Source: Chryseosolibacter sp964438975 (GTDB lineage: Bacteria; Bacteroidota; Bacteroidia; Cytophagales; Cyclobacteriaceae). Taken from it: 64,000 nucleotides of DNA. Positions 17,684-26,595 of the stretch are shown piece after piece. The DNA lies in contig CAYTMU010000013.1 of the NCBI GenBank assembly GCA_964438975.1, positions 1-64,000 of the forward strand. Reading direction: 5' to 3'. The notes under the pieces were generated by a model. That model worked only from the letters and a program-made list of their open reading frames with translations. It was not told the DNA's origin and searched no databases. The translations under genes and the position numbers were made by a program. Position 1 is the first letter of the stretch, and the number at the start of each line of letters is the position of its first letter.

Positions 17684-18756
17684 CAGCGCGCTCCCGTCCC
17701 GGCGGTTCCGGCCGCAGGGGCCGGCGGCTTCGCCGGCTGCCGCCTGGCGCGCCAGCGCGGCATCACGTGGTCCTGCCAGAGTCCGACGATGCCCTTGGGG
17801 GCGATGATCACGAACACGACCAGCAGCACGCCCACGATCAGGAGGTTCACCGCCGACGAGATCGTCACGGTCGCAACCTGCTGGATGGTGCCGAGCACCA
17901 GCGCGCCCACCAGCGGGCCGATCCAGGTGGTGGTGCCGCCGATCATCGGCATGGCGATGGCGTTGACGGCGTAGGCCAGGCCGAAGGCGGAGGCCGGCTC
18001 GAGATAGCCGATGTAGTAGGGGAACGGCGCGCCGGCCATGCCCATCAGCGCGCCGGAGATCGTGGTAGCGTAGAGCTTGAGCCGCAGCGTGGGCACGCCG
18101 CAGGCCTCGGCGGCGAGCTCGTCGTCGCGGATGGTGGCGAAGCCGTAGCCGAGCCGCGACCGCTCGATGCTGCGCGCGACCACCAGCGCCCCGACCGCCA
18201 GCACCAGCATCAGCGCGAACAGGTACTGGATGTAGGGCAGGCCGATGCCGAGGATGCTGATCGAGGGCGGGCGGATCGCATAGGCGCCGCGCGAGCCGCC
18301 GACGAAGTCCCAGTTCACGATCAGGGTCTGGAGAACGACCGCCAGCGCCAGCGTCGCGATGGCGAAATACGCGCCGCGCAGCCGCAGCGTGAGATAGCCG
18401 GTGCCGAGCCCGATCAGGCCGGCCACGATGCCGCCGACCACGATCATGCCCGGGATCGACATGGGCATGACGAGCTTGAGCAGCGGCGCCAGCCATTCCC
18501 ACGCGAAGCGGTCGACGTTGGTGCCGATCTTGTGCAGCACCACGGTCGAATAGGCCCCCGCCGCGAAGAACGCCGCGGAACCGAAGTTCACGTAGCCGCA
18601 ATAGCCGCCAAGGATGTTCCAGGCGGTCGCCAGAACGACGAATTGCAGCACGGTGTAGCCCGCGAAGAACAGGTAGTCGTTGCCGATCATGCGGGCGACG
18701 GCGAATGTGACGGCGCCGACGAGGGCCGCGATCAGGATGAATTTGGGGGATTTCAC
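17683..18756 (-). CDS. livM: Branched-chain amino acid-type ABC transporter permease LivM
   Basis: About 357 residues, most likely from GTG 18756, which follows TAGGAG and begins KSPKFILIAALVGAV; an upstream extension in frame overlaps livH and has no family sequence. There are about 9 hydrophobic spans, with TAWNILGGYCGYVNFGSAAFFAAGAYS, the hallmark LivM/LivH segment, near residue 45, and the ABC-contacting loop RDDELAAEACGVPTLRLKL near residue 205. It forms the channel with LivH and ends in a Pro/Ala-rich tail. Confidence 0.92.
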   Translation of the reverse strand: MKSPKFILIAALVGAVTFAVARMIGNDYLFFAGYTVLQFVVLATAWNILGGYCGYVNFGSAAFFAAGAYSTVVLHKIGTNVDRFAWEWLAPLLKLVMPMSIPGMIVVGGIVAGLIGLGTGYLTLRLRGAYFAIATLALAVVLQTLIVNWDFVGGSRGAYAIRPPSISILGIGLPYIQYLFALMLVLAVGALVVARSIERSRLGYGFATIRDDELAAEACGVPTLRLKLYATTISGALMGMAGAPFPYYIGYLEPASAFGLAYAVNAIAMPMIGGTTTWIGPLVGALVLGTIQQVATVTISSAVNLLIVGVLLVVFVIIAPKGIVGLWQDHVMPRWRARRQPAKPPAPAAGTAGTGAR

Positions 18757-18767
18757 GGCGGGCGCTC

Positions 18768-19643
18768 CTACCGTCCGAACAGGCCGGCCGGCCGGAACGC
18801 CAGCGTCAGCAGCAGGAAGCCGAAGGCCACCGCGGGCGCCCACGACGGCCCGTAAAAGGTGGCGGTGATGCTCTCGATCACGCCGAGCAGCATCGCCGCG
18901 ATCACCGTTCCGGGCAGGCTTTGCAGGCCGCCGAGGACGGCGATGGCGAACACCCGGCCGATGTATTCGCGGCCGACCGAGGGCTCGACCGGCTGGATCA
19001 CGATCAGGAACGCGCCCGCCATCGCCGCGGTCGCGATGGCGATGGCGAAGGCCGTGCGCTTGATGCGGACCGGATCGACCGCCATGAGCTTGAGCGCGAG
19101 CTGGTCCTGCGACACCGCCATGATGGCCCGGCCGGTGAAGGTGCGCGACAGGTAGAGCTGGAGCGCTCCCAGCATCAGCAGCGAGATCACGCAGGGAACC
19201 AGCATCCGCAGCGGCAGCGCGGCGAAACCGATGTTGATCGTCTGGTCGATGTAGCCCGCCTTCACGTAGCGGTAGTCGACGCCGAAGATCAGGATCAGCA
19301 GGACTTCGGTGATGAACAGGAGGCCGAAGAAGAAGGCGAGGCCGCGCAGCGCGTCCTGCCCGCGCTGCTCGAACGAGACGTAATAAACCTGATAGATCAT
19401 CGCCCCCAGCGCGTAAAACAGCGGCAACACCAGGATGCAGGTCAGGATCGGATCGAGGCCGAAGTGCGCGTTGACGATATAGGCGATGTACGATCCCAGG
19501 ATGATGAAGGCCGGATGCGCGATGTTGACGATGTCGAGGATGCCGAAGGAGATGGAAATGCCGACCGTCACCGCGGCATAGAAGCCGCCGAGCAACAGGC
19601 CTGCGATGACGGCATTGACGAGCAGCTCGACCGGAAAATCCAT
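18768..19643 (-). CDS. livH: Branched-chain amino acid-type ABC transporter permease LivH
   Basis: 291 residues with 7-8 membrane spans. GLLLGGFYAAVTVGISISFGILDIVNIAHPAFIILGSYIAY is the LivH opening. AVSQDQLALKLMAVDPVRIK is the cytoplasmic loop that meets the ATPase, and GRVFAIAVLGGLQSLPG follows. It is first in livHMGF and 11 nt ahead of livM. The nearest upstream gene on this strand is the cupin (starts at 20324), so the promoter probably lies in the 234-nt gap, where nothing else is recognisable. Confidence 0.92.
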   Translation of the reverse strand: MDFPVELLVNAVIAGLLLGGFYAAVTVGISISFGILDIVNIAHPAFIILGSYIAYIVNAHFGLDPILTCILVLPLFYALGAMIYQVYYVSFEQRGQDALRGLAFFFGLLFITEVLLILIFGVDYRYVKAGYIDQTINIGFAALPLRMLVPCVISLLMLGALQLYLSRTFTGRAIMAVSQDQLALKLMAVDPVRIKRTAFAIAIATAAMAGAFLIVIQPVEPSVGREYIGRVFAIAVLGGLQSLPGTVIAAMLLGVIESITATFYGPSWAPAVAFGFLLLTLAFRPAGLFGR

Positions 19644-19877
19644 CGGCGTCCCGCTTCCCCCCTGCGCCGTCGCTTTGCGAACCGGCCTTGTTGGTCCGTA
19701 GTGTGCAGGAGGGCCGCGGACTTGGCTAGTCCTTCGGTGGAAAGGCCGGCGTGCGGGATCGGGAACCGGCGCGGACGGGCCGCCCGGAGAGCGCGGGTTC
19801 GATCCGCCGGAATCGAACCGGCGCTCCCCTGCGTCCCTGGGAAGCGGGAAGGGCGCTCGAAGCCTGATGAAATGCCG

Positions 19878-20324
19878 TCAGCCCGCGCGCGCGCGCAGCG
19901 AATGGGGGACGGGCAGCGGCGGGTTGGCGCTGTCGAGGAATTCGACGGTGTTGAAGATCATCTCGCGGTCGCCGAGGTTCTCCAGGTCGTGGACCTTGTA
20001 CTCCCCCGCCCCGTAGCTTTCGTGCCGCGTCTCGCCGGGAGCATAGGTGTGCTCGACCGTGGAGCCGTCCATCAGGTGCTGCCGGCCGCGGCCGCCGTTC
20101 ACGGAGGTCCAGAAATAATTCAGCACATGGCGATGGAAGCCGACCCGTTCGCCGGGCGCCAGGCGGATGATCCACACCCGGACCTTGTCGGTTTCCGAAA
20201 GAAGCTCGGTGCCCACGCAGCCGTTGGGATTGCCGCCTTCCCGCTCGAACTCGGCCCTGATCTCGGCCGGCCATTCGGTGCGCTCCTCGTGCGCCGCCTT
20301 CTTGTCGAGCATGCTGAGAGCCAT
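19878..20324 (-). CDS. Cupin-domain protein
   Basis: 148 residues with a single cupin barrel: LAPGERVGFHRHVLNYFWTSVNGGRGRQHL carries the first motif (GX5HXH type, shortened) and YAPGETRHESYGAGEYKVHDLENLGDREMIFNTVEFL the second. Such small cupins are metal-dependent oxygenases, isomerases or ligand sensors. It is divergent from an FAD hydroxylase with 54 nt between starts, so the two may share a promoter and a pathway. No specific function can be named. Confidence 0.75.
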   Translation of the reverse strand: MALSMLDKKAAHEERTEWPAEIRAEFEREGGNPNGCVGTELLSETDKVRVWIIRLAPGERVGFHRHVLNYFWTSVNGGRGRQHLMDGSTVEHTYAPGETRHESYGAGEYKVHDLENLGDREMIFNTVEFLDSANPPLPVPHSLRARAG

Positions 20325-20378
20325 AGCTTTCCTCCGCCTTTTGCGGGCACATTATAGGAGATCGACCGGGACGGAAAC

Positions 20379-21611
20379 ATGGCGGGCGAGGTGGCGCGGC
20401 GGCGGGACGGACTGCGGGCGATCGTGGTCGGCGGATCGATGAGCGGGCTGTTCGCGGGTCTGATGCTTCGTCGGAGCGGCTTTCAGGTCGAGATTTTCGA
20501 GCGCGTGGAGGGAGAGTTGGCCGGTCGCGGCGCGGGCATCGTGGCCCAGCCGCCGATGTTCGCCGCGCTGCGCGCGCTCGGCATCCCGGCCAGCGCTCTC
20601 GGGGTGGAAGCGACCCACCGGCGCGCATGGGACGCCGGCGGCCGGCTGCTCCACGAGATGGAGTGTCCCCAGACGCTGACCTCATGGGAGCGGGTTTACC
20701 GGCTGCTGCGCGACGCCTTCCCTCCGGAGCGTTACACGCGCGGTCGCGGCGTGAAGGCGGTTGAGCAGACCGCCGATGCGGTGGTCGCGCATCTGTCCGA
20801 TGGGAGCCGGATCGAGGCCGACCTGCTGGTCGCAGCCGACGGCATCCGCTCGACCGTGCGCCGGCAGCTCCTGCCGGAGCTTGCGCCGCTCTACGCCGGC
20901 TACGTGGCGTGGCGTGCTCTGGTGCCGGAGGGAGACCTGCCGGCGGAGGTCCGCCGCGAGGTGTTTCCCACCATGAGCTTCTGCCTGCCGCCGGGCGAGC
21001 AGTTCCTCACCTATCCGGTGGCAGGGCCGGACGACGACCTGCGGCCCGGTCATCGCCGCCTCAACGTGGTGTGGTACCGCCCCGCGGAGGAGGCGACCGG
21101 GCTGCGGCAGCTCCTGACCGACGAGCGCGGCGTCACCCACCCGGTCTCGATTCCGCCGCCGCTTATCCGGCGGGCGGCGGTCCACGAGATGCGGGCCGCG
21201 GCCGAGCGCCTGCTTGCGCCGCAACTGCGCGAGGTCGTGCGGCGGATCGCGGAGCCGATCCTGCAGCCGATCTACGATCTGGAGACGCCGCGCATGGCGT
21301 TCGGCCGGATCGCGATCGTCGGCGACGCCGCCTTCGTGGCGCGGCCCCATGTCGGGGCCGGCGTGTCCAAGGCGGCCGACGACGCGCGGGCGCTGGCGGC
21401 GGCCGTGGCAGGCGGCGACGTCGAAGCCGGCCTGCGGCGCTTCGAGGCCGAGCGGCTGCCGGTCGGCCGGCGCATCATCGGGCGGGCGCGGCACCTCGGC
21501 GCGTATCTGCAGGCCACGCAGACCGAGGAGGAGCGGGCCCATTCGGCCCGACACAGCGCCGCACAGGCGGTGATGGCGGAGACCGCGCTGGTGGATTTTC
21601 TGGACGATTAG
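20379..21611 (+). CDS. FAD-dependent monooxygenase (2,6-dihydroxypyridine/salicylate hydroxylase-like)
   Basis: 410 residues, single-domain class A flavin hydroxylase. The N-terminal AIVVGGSMSGLFAGLMLRRSGF has GGSxSG in place of GxGxxG, as in 2,6-dihydroxypyridine 3-hydroxylases. LLVAADGIRSTVRRQLL is the DG motif and IAIVGDAAFVARPHVGAGVSKAADDA the GD motif. The RPHVGAG variant also points toward the dihydroxypyridine hydroxylase group rather than typical PHBH. It uses NAD(P)H and O2 to hydroxylate a ring. It is convergent with the amidohydrolase operon. Confidence 0.85.
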   Translation: MAGEVARRRDGLRAIVVGGSMSGLFAGLMLRRSGFQVEIFERVEGELAGRGAGIVAQPPMFAALRALGIPASALGVEATHRRAWDAGGRLLHEMECPQTLTSWERVYRLLRDAFPPERYTRGRGVKAVEQTADAVVAHLSDGSRIEADLLVAADGIRSTVRRQLLPELAPLYAGYVAWRALVPEGDLPAEVRREVFPTMSFCLPPGEQFLTYPVAGPDDDLRPGHRRLNVVWYRPAEEATGLRQLLTDERGVTHPVSIPPPLIRRAAVHEMRAAAERLLAPQLREVVRRIAEPILQPIYDLETPRMAFGRIAIVGDAAFVARPHVGAGVSKAADDARALAAAVAGGDVEAGLRRFEAERLPVGRRIIGRARHLGAYLQATQTEEERAHSARHSAAQAVMAETALVDFLDD

Positions 21612-21633
21612 CTTTCGCTGCGCCCGACCCGCC

Positions 21634-22698
21634 CTACAGTCCCAGCAGCCGTTTGGCGTTGCCGCCGACCAGTGCCGCGGCGGTGGGCGCATCGAAGCCT
21701 GTGGACACCACATGCTCGACCGGGTCGTAATCGGCCATATCGAACGGATAGTCGGTGCCCATCAGCACGTGGTCGGCGCCGAAGGTCGTCACCAGCGCGC
21801 GCAACTGCTCGGGCGTGAACACGACCGTATCGACGTAGATTTTCTTCAGGTACTCGGTCGGCGGCCTGGGCAGGCTGCTGTGCGAATCCGAACGCGCGCC
21901 CCACGCGTGGTCGATGCGTCCCGGATAGGCGCCGAGATAGCCGCCGCCGTGCACCGCGAGGATCTTCAGGTCCGGGTGCCGCTCCAGCACGCCGTCGAAG
22001 ATCAGGTAGTGCAGCGCGATGGTCGTATCCAGCGGGTTGCCGATGACGTTGTTGAAGTAGAAGCGCGAGAGCCGCCCGGCCTCGGTGAAGCCGTTGGGAT
22101 GGATCATCACCAGCGCGCCCAGCTCCTCGGCCCTCTTCCAGAACGGCGCGAACGTCGGGTCGGACAACTCCCTGCCGTCGACGTTTGTCAGGACCTCGAC
22201 ACCCTTGAACCTGAGCTGCGTCATGCAGCGCTCAAGCTCCTTGACCGCCTCTCCGGCATCCGAGAGCGGCACGCCGCCGAGCGCGCAGAGCCGGGCGGTG
22301 TGCTGGCCGATGTATTCCGCGATGCCGTCGTTGAGCGCGCGCGTGGCTTTGACCGCGACGTCGAGCGGGATCGTGTAGTAGAGCTGCGGCGGGCCGGGGG
22401 AGATGAGCTGGACGTCCACGCCCATGTCGTCCATCACGCGGAACCGGGCGTCGGTGTTGCGGATGCGCTCGCCGATGTCGGCGGCCTGCTTGGCCATGAT
22501 CGCCTTGGTGTCCGGCGTCGAGAAATGATCGAGCGGCACCTTCGACGGATCGACATGCGGGCCTGCGATCTCGCCGGCGCGCGGGATCGCGACATGAGCA
22601 TGAATATCGACGGTGATGCCCTGCGGCCGCGCCTCGCGCCCCGGCCGTCCGCGCTTGCGCGCCGCCGTCGGTTCGTATCGGTTCCACAACTCAGTCAT
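21634..22698 (-). CDS. Amidohydrolase-2 family protein (ACMSD-like decarboxylase/hydrolase)
   Basis: 354 residues. TIM-barrel metal ligands are visible: VDIHAHVAIP (HxH, about residue 32), VMIHPNGF (about 197), AVHGGGYLGAYPGRIDHAW (about 250) and MGTDYPFDMADYDP (about 316). The arrangement is that of 2-amino-3-carboxymuconate-6-semialdehyde decarboxylase and gamma-resorcylate decarboxylase relatives, which decarboxylate or hydrolyse ring-derived acids. Its ATG overlaps the TGA of the upstream hydrolase by 4 nt, indicating translational coupling. Confidence 0.88.
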   Translation of the reverse strand: MTELWNRYEPTAARKRGRPGREARPQGITVDIHAHVAIPRAGEIAGPHVDPSKVPLDHFSTPDTKAIMAKQAADIGERIRNTDARFRVMDDMGVDVQLISPGPPQLYYTIPLDVAVKATRALNDGIAEYIGQHTARLCALGGVPLSDAGEAVKELERCMTQLRFKGVEVLTNVDGRELSDPTFAPFWKRAEELGALVMIHPNGFTEAGRLSRFYFNNVIGNPLDTTIALHYLIFDGVLERHPDLKILAVHGGGYLGAYPGRIDHAWGARSDSHSSLPRPPTEYLKKIYVDTVVFTPEQLRALVTTFGADHVLMGTDYPFDMADYDPVEHVVSTGFDAPTAAALVGGNAKRLLGL

Positions 22699-24479
22699 GC
22701 CTTGCCTTTCGTCTTCGATCGCGCGGCTCGCCCGGCCGGAACCACGGGCAGCAGCAGACAGGGCGCGCGGCCTGCGCCGAAATGCAGCGAGGTCGTGCCG
22801 CCGAAAAACTCCGGCGGCCGGTCCCGGGGATCGTCATGCAGGAACGGGCCGCATCCGGTCAGCTCGTTCTTGAAGTTGGAGAGCTTGCCGCCGCTGCCGC
22901 CCGGATAGACGTAGTCCCTGCCGCGGATGGAGATGCCGATCCGGTGGCCGGCCGGCACCACGATACTGGTCGGCCAGATCTCGACGTCGAGTTCGACGAC
23001 CTGACCTTTCTTCAACGGCTCTTTCCTGTCGTGGGTGTGATAGGGCCGGTACGGCTTCGAAAGCTTTTTGTCCAACCTGCGGTGCGAGGCCCGCAGCCAG
23101 CCCTGGCCGACCGGCGTGTGCGGGTCGATCGCGCCCTGGAACGTGACCTCCTTCATGTCGGCCGTGAACACGCGCAGCACCGCGAAGATGTCGGCGTCGA
23201 CGGTGGACGAGGACACGAACAGCTTGAGCGCGGACGGGCCGGTGATCTCGGTGTCCTGCCTGAGCGGCCCGCTCAGATAGGTCAGCCCGTCGCCCATGGC
23301 CGCGAAGCTCTGCTTCGCCGGTGTGCCAGGCCTTTTCTCGCGCAGCGTGCCGGCGGCCGGATCGAGATAGAACTTCGTCCATTTCGTGCGCTTGAGCGGC
23401 CATTCGCCCTCCGCGCGCTCGACGAACCTCTCGCCCGGATGGCGGACCTGGAGCAGCACGCGCGGCTGCCGGTTCCAGCCGTTCTTCTTTCCGTGCAGGA
23501 AGTGGTCGAAGAAGCGGAGCTGAAGCGCCCGGCCGTAGTCGGTGTAGAAGTGCGTCCAGTGCTCGATGCCGTGGACCTCGAGCCACTTCTGCTTCGAGGC
23601 CGCGCGCACGAAACCTTCGAAGTTGCCGCGCGGATGCAGGCCCTGGCCGCCCCAATTGGCGGCGGACAGGAGCGGCACCGTGATCTTCTCCCAGACCGGC
23701 GAGCGCGCCCTGTGATAGGCGTCGTCGAGCGGATGGTTGCGGATATCGTCGCCGAACGGGCTGCGATTCTTCGCAAGCTCCGCGTCGGAGAGAGTTTCCG
23801 GGCCGCACACCCGTTCGCCATGGACGCGGCTGCGCCGGCCGCGCTCGCCCGCGCCGTACTGCACGGTCTTCACCTGCATGTCGTACCAGTTTTCCCAGAA
23901 CGTGCAGAGGATGCCGCCGTGGTGCGTCATGTCGCGGTACCAGTCGGCCGCGCCCTCCCAGACGCACATGGCGGAGAGGTGCGGCGGCTGCAGGGAGGCG
24001 ACGTGCCACTGGTTGCTGCCGTAGTAGGAGATGCCGTTCAGGCCCACCTTGCCGCTCGACCAGGGTTGCACGCCTGCCCATTCGATGCAGTCATAGAAGT
24101 CTTTCGTCTCGCGCGGCGAGAAATGGTCGATCAGGCCGGGCGAGCAGCCTGCGCCGCGCGAGTCCACGCGCACGCAGGCGTAGCCGTGCGGCACCCATTT
24201 CTCGGGATCGACCACCTCCCAGCTCTGGTACAGGTTGCTCGATCCCGCGGCGACGTCCGGATGCTTCTCGGTCATGCGCTGCCACGCGCTTGGATAGCCG
24301 TCCTGGAAGGCGAGGCCCTTGGCGTAGGGTCCGTAGGTGAGAATGACAGGATGGCGGCCCTCCCCGATGGGGCGGAACACGTCGGCGCGCAGCGTCAGGC
24401 CGTCGTCCATGCGGATCGGCACGTCCCAGTCGATGCGCATGCCGTCGCGCACCTCGCTGCGGTGCTGGTGTGTCGCCAT
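22695..24479 (-). CDS. CocE/NonD-family serine hydrolase (X-Pro dipeptidyl-peptidase S15-like)
   Basis: 594 residues. The N-terminal alpha/beta-hydrolase domain has GLNGISYYGSNQW with the nucleophilic Ser in a GxSYxG context (about residue 145). RVDSRGAGCSPG lies before it, and the probable catalytic His lies in HGIEHWTHFY (about 305). The C-terminal jelly-roll domain (LPLRQDTEITGPSALKLFVSSSTVDADIFAVL) is typical of cocaine esterase and acyl hydrolases. The physiological substrate is probably an ester or amide. It follows a beta-hydroxyacid dehydrogenase and overlaps the amidohydrolase. Confidence 0.88.
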   Translation of the reverse strand: MATHQHRSEVRDGMRIDWDVPIRMDDGLTLRADVFRPIGEGRHPVILTYGPYAKGLAFQDGYPSAWQRMTEKHPDVAAGSSNLYQSWEVVDPEKWVPHGYACVRVDSRGAGCSPGLIDHFSPRETKDFYDCIEWAGVQPWSSGKVGLNGISYYGSNQWHVASLQPPHLSAMCVWEGAADWYRDMTHHGGILCTFWENWYDMQVKTVQYGAGERGRRSRVHGERVCGPETLSDAELAKNRSPFGDDIRNHPLDDAYHRARSPVWEKITVPLLSAANWGGQGLHPRGNFEGFVRAASKQKWLEVHGIEHWTHFYTDYGRALQLRFFDHFLHGKKNGWNRQPRVLLQVRHPGERFVERAEGEWPLKRTKWTKFYLDPAAGTLREKRPGTPAKQSFAAMGDGLTYLSGPLRQDTEITGPSALKLFVSSSTVDADIFAVLRVFTADMKEVTFQGAIDPHTPVGQGWLRASHRRLDKKLSKPYRPYHTHDRKEPLKKGQVVELDVEIWPTSIVVPAGHRIGISIRGRDYVYPGGSGGKLSNFKNELTGCGPFLHDDPRDRPPEFFGGTTSLHFGAGRAPCLLLPVVPAGRAARSKTKGKA

Positions 24480-24536
24480 CCCCGTTCCTCCAATCTCTCC
24501 TTGTCCGGGAAACGGCCCGGCCGCGACGGCGAGGGG

Positions 24537-24590
24537 CGCGATCCGGAAAATTGGGAGCCGTTTTCCGGCAGGATCACGCCAAACGCAAGA
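24537..24590. repeat. Rhizobiales-type palindromic repeat
   Basis: Arms CCGGAAAA (24543-24550) and TTTTCCGG (24561-24568) enclose TTGGGAGCCG, followed by CAGGATCACGCC. The same layout (GATCCGGAAAA...TTTTCCGG...GATCA) recurs widely in Bradyrhizobium-like genomes. It lies in the 130-nt gap upstream of the hydrolase gene. Confidence 0.55.
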
Positions 24591-24609
24591 AAGCGGGCTC
24601 CGGGGCGAT

Positions 24610-25539
24610 TCAAACCCGGCGAAGCTTCCGGGAGCGCTCGCCGGCCTTTTTGACGCGCTTCACCCGCGCTTTCTTCTCCAGCACCGCGCAGACCGCCGCG
24701 GTGTCGTGCTCGCCGTGGCCGCCCCTGATCGTGTCCCGATAGACCGGCAGGGTGGCGGAGAACAGCGGCGTGGGCACGCCGATCTTCCTTGCGAACGAGC
24801 CGATCACATCCATGTCCTTCTGCCAGACCGAGCACTTCATGGTGACGTCGGTGTAGTCGTTTTTCACCATCATCGGCGCGCGCAGTTCGAACACCCGCGA
24901 ATTGCCGGCGCCGCTCTGGATCATCTCGAAGATGGTCCGCGGATCGAGGCCGGCCTTCATGCCCATCACCATCGCCTCGGCCGTGGCGACGTTGTTGATC
25001 GCCACCAGCAGGTTCGCGACGTACTTCATCCGGCTGCCGTGGCCGAAGTCGCCCACGTCGTAGGTCTTGCGCGAGAAGCCCGCGAACATCGGCCGAAGCT
25101 TCGCGATCGTCCTGCGGTCGCCGCTGGCGTAGACCACGAGGTCGCCGGTGCGCGCCTGCGCGCCGGTGCCGCTCATCGGGCAGTCGAGCATGACGTGGCC
25201 GGCCTTGCGCGCGGCCTTCTCGGCTTTTTCCTTGTCCTCGATCGCGAAGGTCGAGGCTTCGACCAGGATTTTCCGGGGCAGCTTCGCCGCGGCGATCTCC
25301 CCGACCACGGCATGAAGCGCCTCAGGCTTCGGCAGGCTGGTGATGACGACGGGCACGGCCTCGGCCACGGCCGCGGCGCTGTCGGCAATCGCGACGCCGG
25401 CTCTTTGCAGCTCCCGGCGCTTCGCCGGGCTCAGGTCGAATCCGATGACCCGCCAGCCGGCCTTGATCAGGTTGCGCGCGAACGAGCCGCCCATGATCCC
25501 GAGGCCCACGATCCCGACCGTGCCCTTCGTTTTCGCCAT
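24610..25539 (-). CDS. NAD(P)-dependent beta-hydroxyacid dehydrogenase (3-hydroxyisobutyrate dehydrogenase family)
   Basis: 309 residues from ATG 25539 after GCAGGG; the longer frame upstream has no family sequence. VGIVGLGIMGGSFARNLIKAGW is the Rossmann motif. MLDCPMSGTGAQARTGDL is the substrate-binding block (about residue 120), and GHGSRMKYVANLLVAINNVATAEAM carries the catalytic Lys. The C-terminus is unusually basic (KKARVKRVKKAGERSRKLRRV). It probably oxidises a short beta-hydroxyacid or reduces a semialdehyde. It is first in the unit with the CocE hydrolase and amidohydrolase. Confidence 0.88.
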   Translation of the reverse strand: MAKTKGTVGIVGLGIMGGSFARNLIKAGWRVIGFDLSPAKRRELQRAGVAIADSAAAVAEAVPVVITSLPKPEALHAVVGEIAAAKLPRKILVEASTFAIEDKEKAEKAARKAGHVMLDCPMSGTGAQARTGDLVVYASGDRRTIAKLRPMFAGFSRKTYDVGDFGHGSRMKYVANLLVAINNVATAEAMVMGMKAGLDPRTIFEMIQSGAGNSRVFELRAPMMVKNDYTDVTMKCSVWQKDMDVIGSFARKIGVPTPLFSATLPVYRDTIRGGHGEHDTAAVCAVLEKKARVKRVKKAGERSRKLRRV

Positions 25540-25694
25540 CCCTGCAATCTCCACCCGTCGCATGCGCGTCCCGAACAAACGGGGCCGCACCCTATGACGG
25601 CTGATGCCACGAGCCAAGCGCGCCCGCGTCTTTCATGCCGCGGCCGGATCGCCTATCGTCGCGCGCAACGCACATCGGGGCATGGGAGAAAAGA

Positions 25695-26582
25695 ATGCAG
25701 ATCGGAGTAGCCGGCGTCGGCCGGATGGGGGCTGCGATCGCGCTGCGGCTGATCGAGGTCGGGCACACCGTGACGGTGTGGAACCGGTCCACCGACAAGC
25801 TCGGCCCGCTCGCCGAGGCCGGAGCGCGGATCGCGAAGACGCCGGCGGAACTGGCGGGCGCGGTGGAGGTGGTCATCACCATCCTGACCAACGCCGCGGC
25901 GATCGAAACGGTCTATCACGGCGAGGACGGCCTGCTTTCGGCGGACGTGGCGGGAAATCTGTTCATCGAGATGAGCACCGTGCCGCCCGACACCGACGTC
26001 AGGCTTGCGGAAGCGGTGCGCGCCCGGGGCGCGGCGCTGGTCGAATGCCCGGTCGGCGGCAGCACCGCGCCGGCGCGGCAGGGCAAGCTGCTCGGCCTGC
26101 TGGGTGCGGAGCCGGCGGACGCGGCGCGGGCGAGGCCGATCCTCGACCAGCTCTGCCGGCGCGTACAGCACGCCGGGCCGGTCGGCTCGGGCGCGGTGCT
26201 GAAGTTCGCGGTCAACCTGCCGTTGATGATTTACTGGCAGGCGCTGGGCGAGTCGTTGGCGATCTGCAAGCGGCTCGACCTCGACCCGGCCGAGCTGCTC
26301 GACATGCTGTCGGAGACCTCGGGCGCGGCGAACGTGCTCAAGATGCGTTCGCAGATGGTCGTCGCCGCGCTCAAAGGCACCGATCCGGGGCCGGTGACGT
26401 TCAACCTCGATGGCGGCATCAAGGACATGCAGGCGATGCTGGAAGAGGCGAAGCGCCAGGACATCGAGCTGCCGGTTCTGGCCAGGACGTTGGAGTGCAT
26501 GCAAGAGGCGCGCGACAACACCTCCGGCGGCGACGAGATGTGTACGGCGTCCGCCTATTGGCCGAACCGCAAGAAAAGATAG
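25695..26582 (+). CDS. NAD(P)-dependent beta-hydroxyacid dehydrogenase (second copy of family)
   Basis: 295 residues from ATG 25695 (GGGAGAAAAGA upstream). IGVAGVGRMGAAIALRLIEVGHTVTVWNRS is the Rossmann entry. LVECPVGGSTAPARQGKLLGLLGA is the substrate block, and GSGAVLKFAVNLPLMIYWQALGE holds the catalytic Lys. It is divergent from the 24610 paralogue with ~155 nt between starts. The two differ clearly in sequence, so this is not a recent duplication. The substrate is unknown; tartronate semialdehyde, 3-hydroxyisobutyrate or 3-hydroxypropionate are family options. Confidence 0.88.
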   Translation: MQIGVAGVGRMGAAIALRLIEVGHTVTVWNRSTDKLGPLAEAGARIAKTPAELAGAVEVVITILTNAAAIETVYHGEDGLLSADVAGNLFIEMSTVPPDTDVRLAEAVRARGAALVECPVGGSTAPARQGKLLGLLGAEPADAARARPILDQLCRRVQHAGPVGSGAVLKFAVNLPLMIYWQALGESLAICKRLDLDPAELLDMLSETSGAANVLKMRSQMVVAALKGTDPGPVTFNLDGGIKDMQAMLEEAKRQDIELPVLARTLECMQEARDNTSGGDEMCTASAYWPNRKKR

Positions 26583-26595
26583 CGCCGGCCGGCGC

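Noticed and set aside
19790..19860. tRNA-like T arm on the minus strand (GCCGG-TTCGATT-CCGGC)
   Set aside because: The T arm is perfect, but the following 7 nt (GGATCGA) find no matching 5' acceptor strand at tRNA distance, and no anticodon stem-loop can be folded upstream. It is at best a tRNA fragment.
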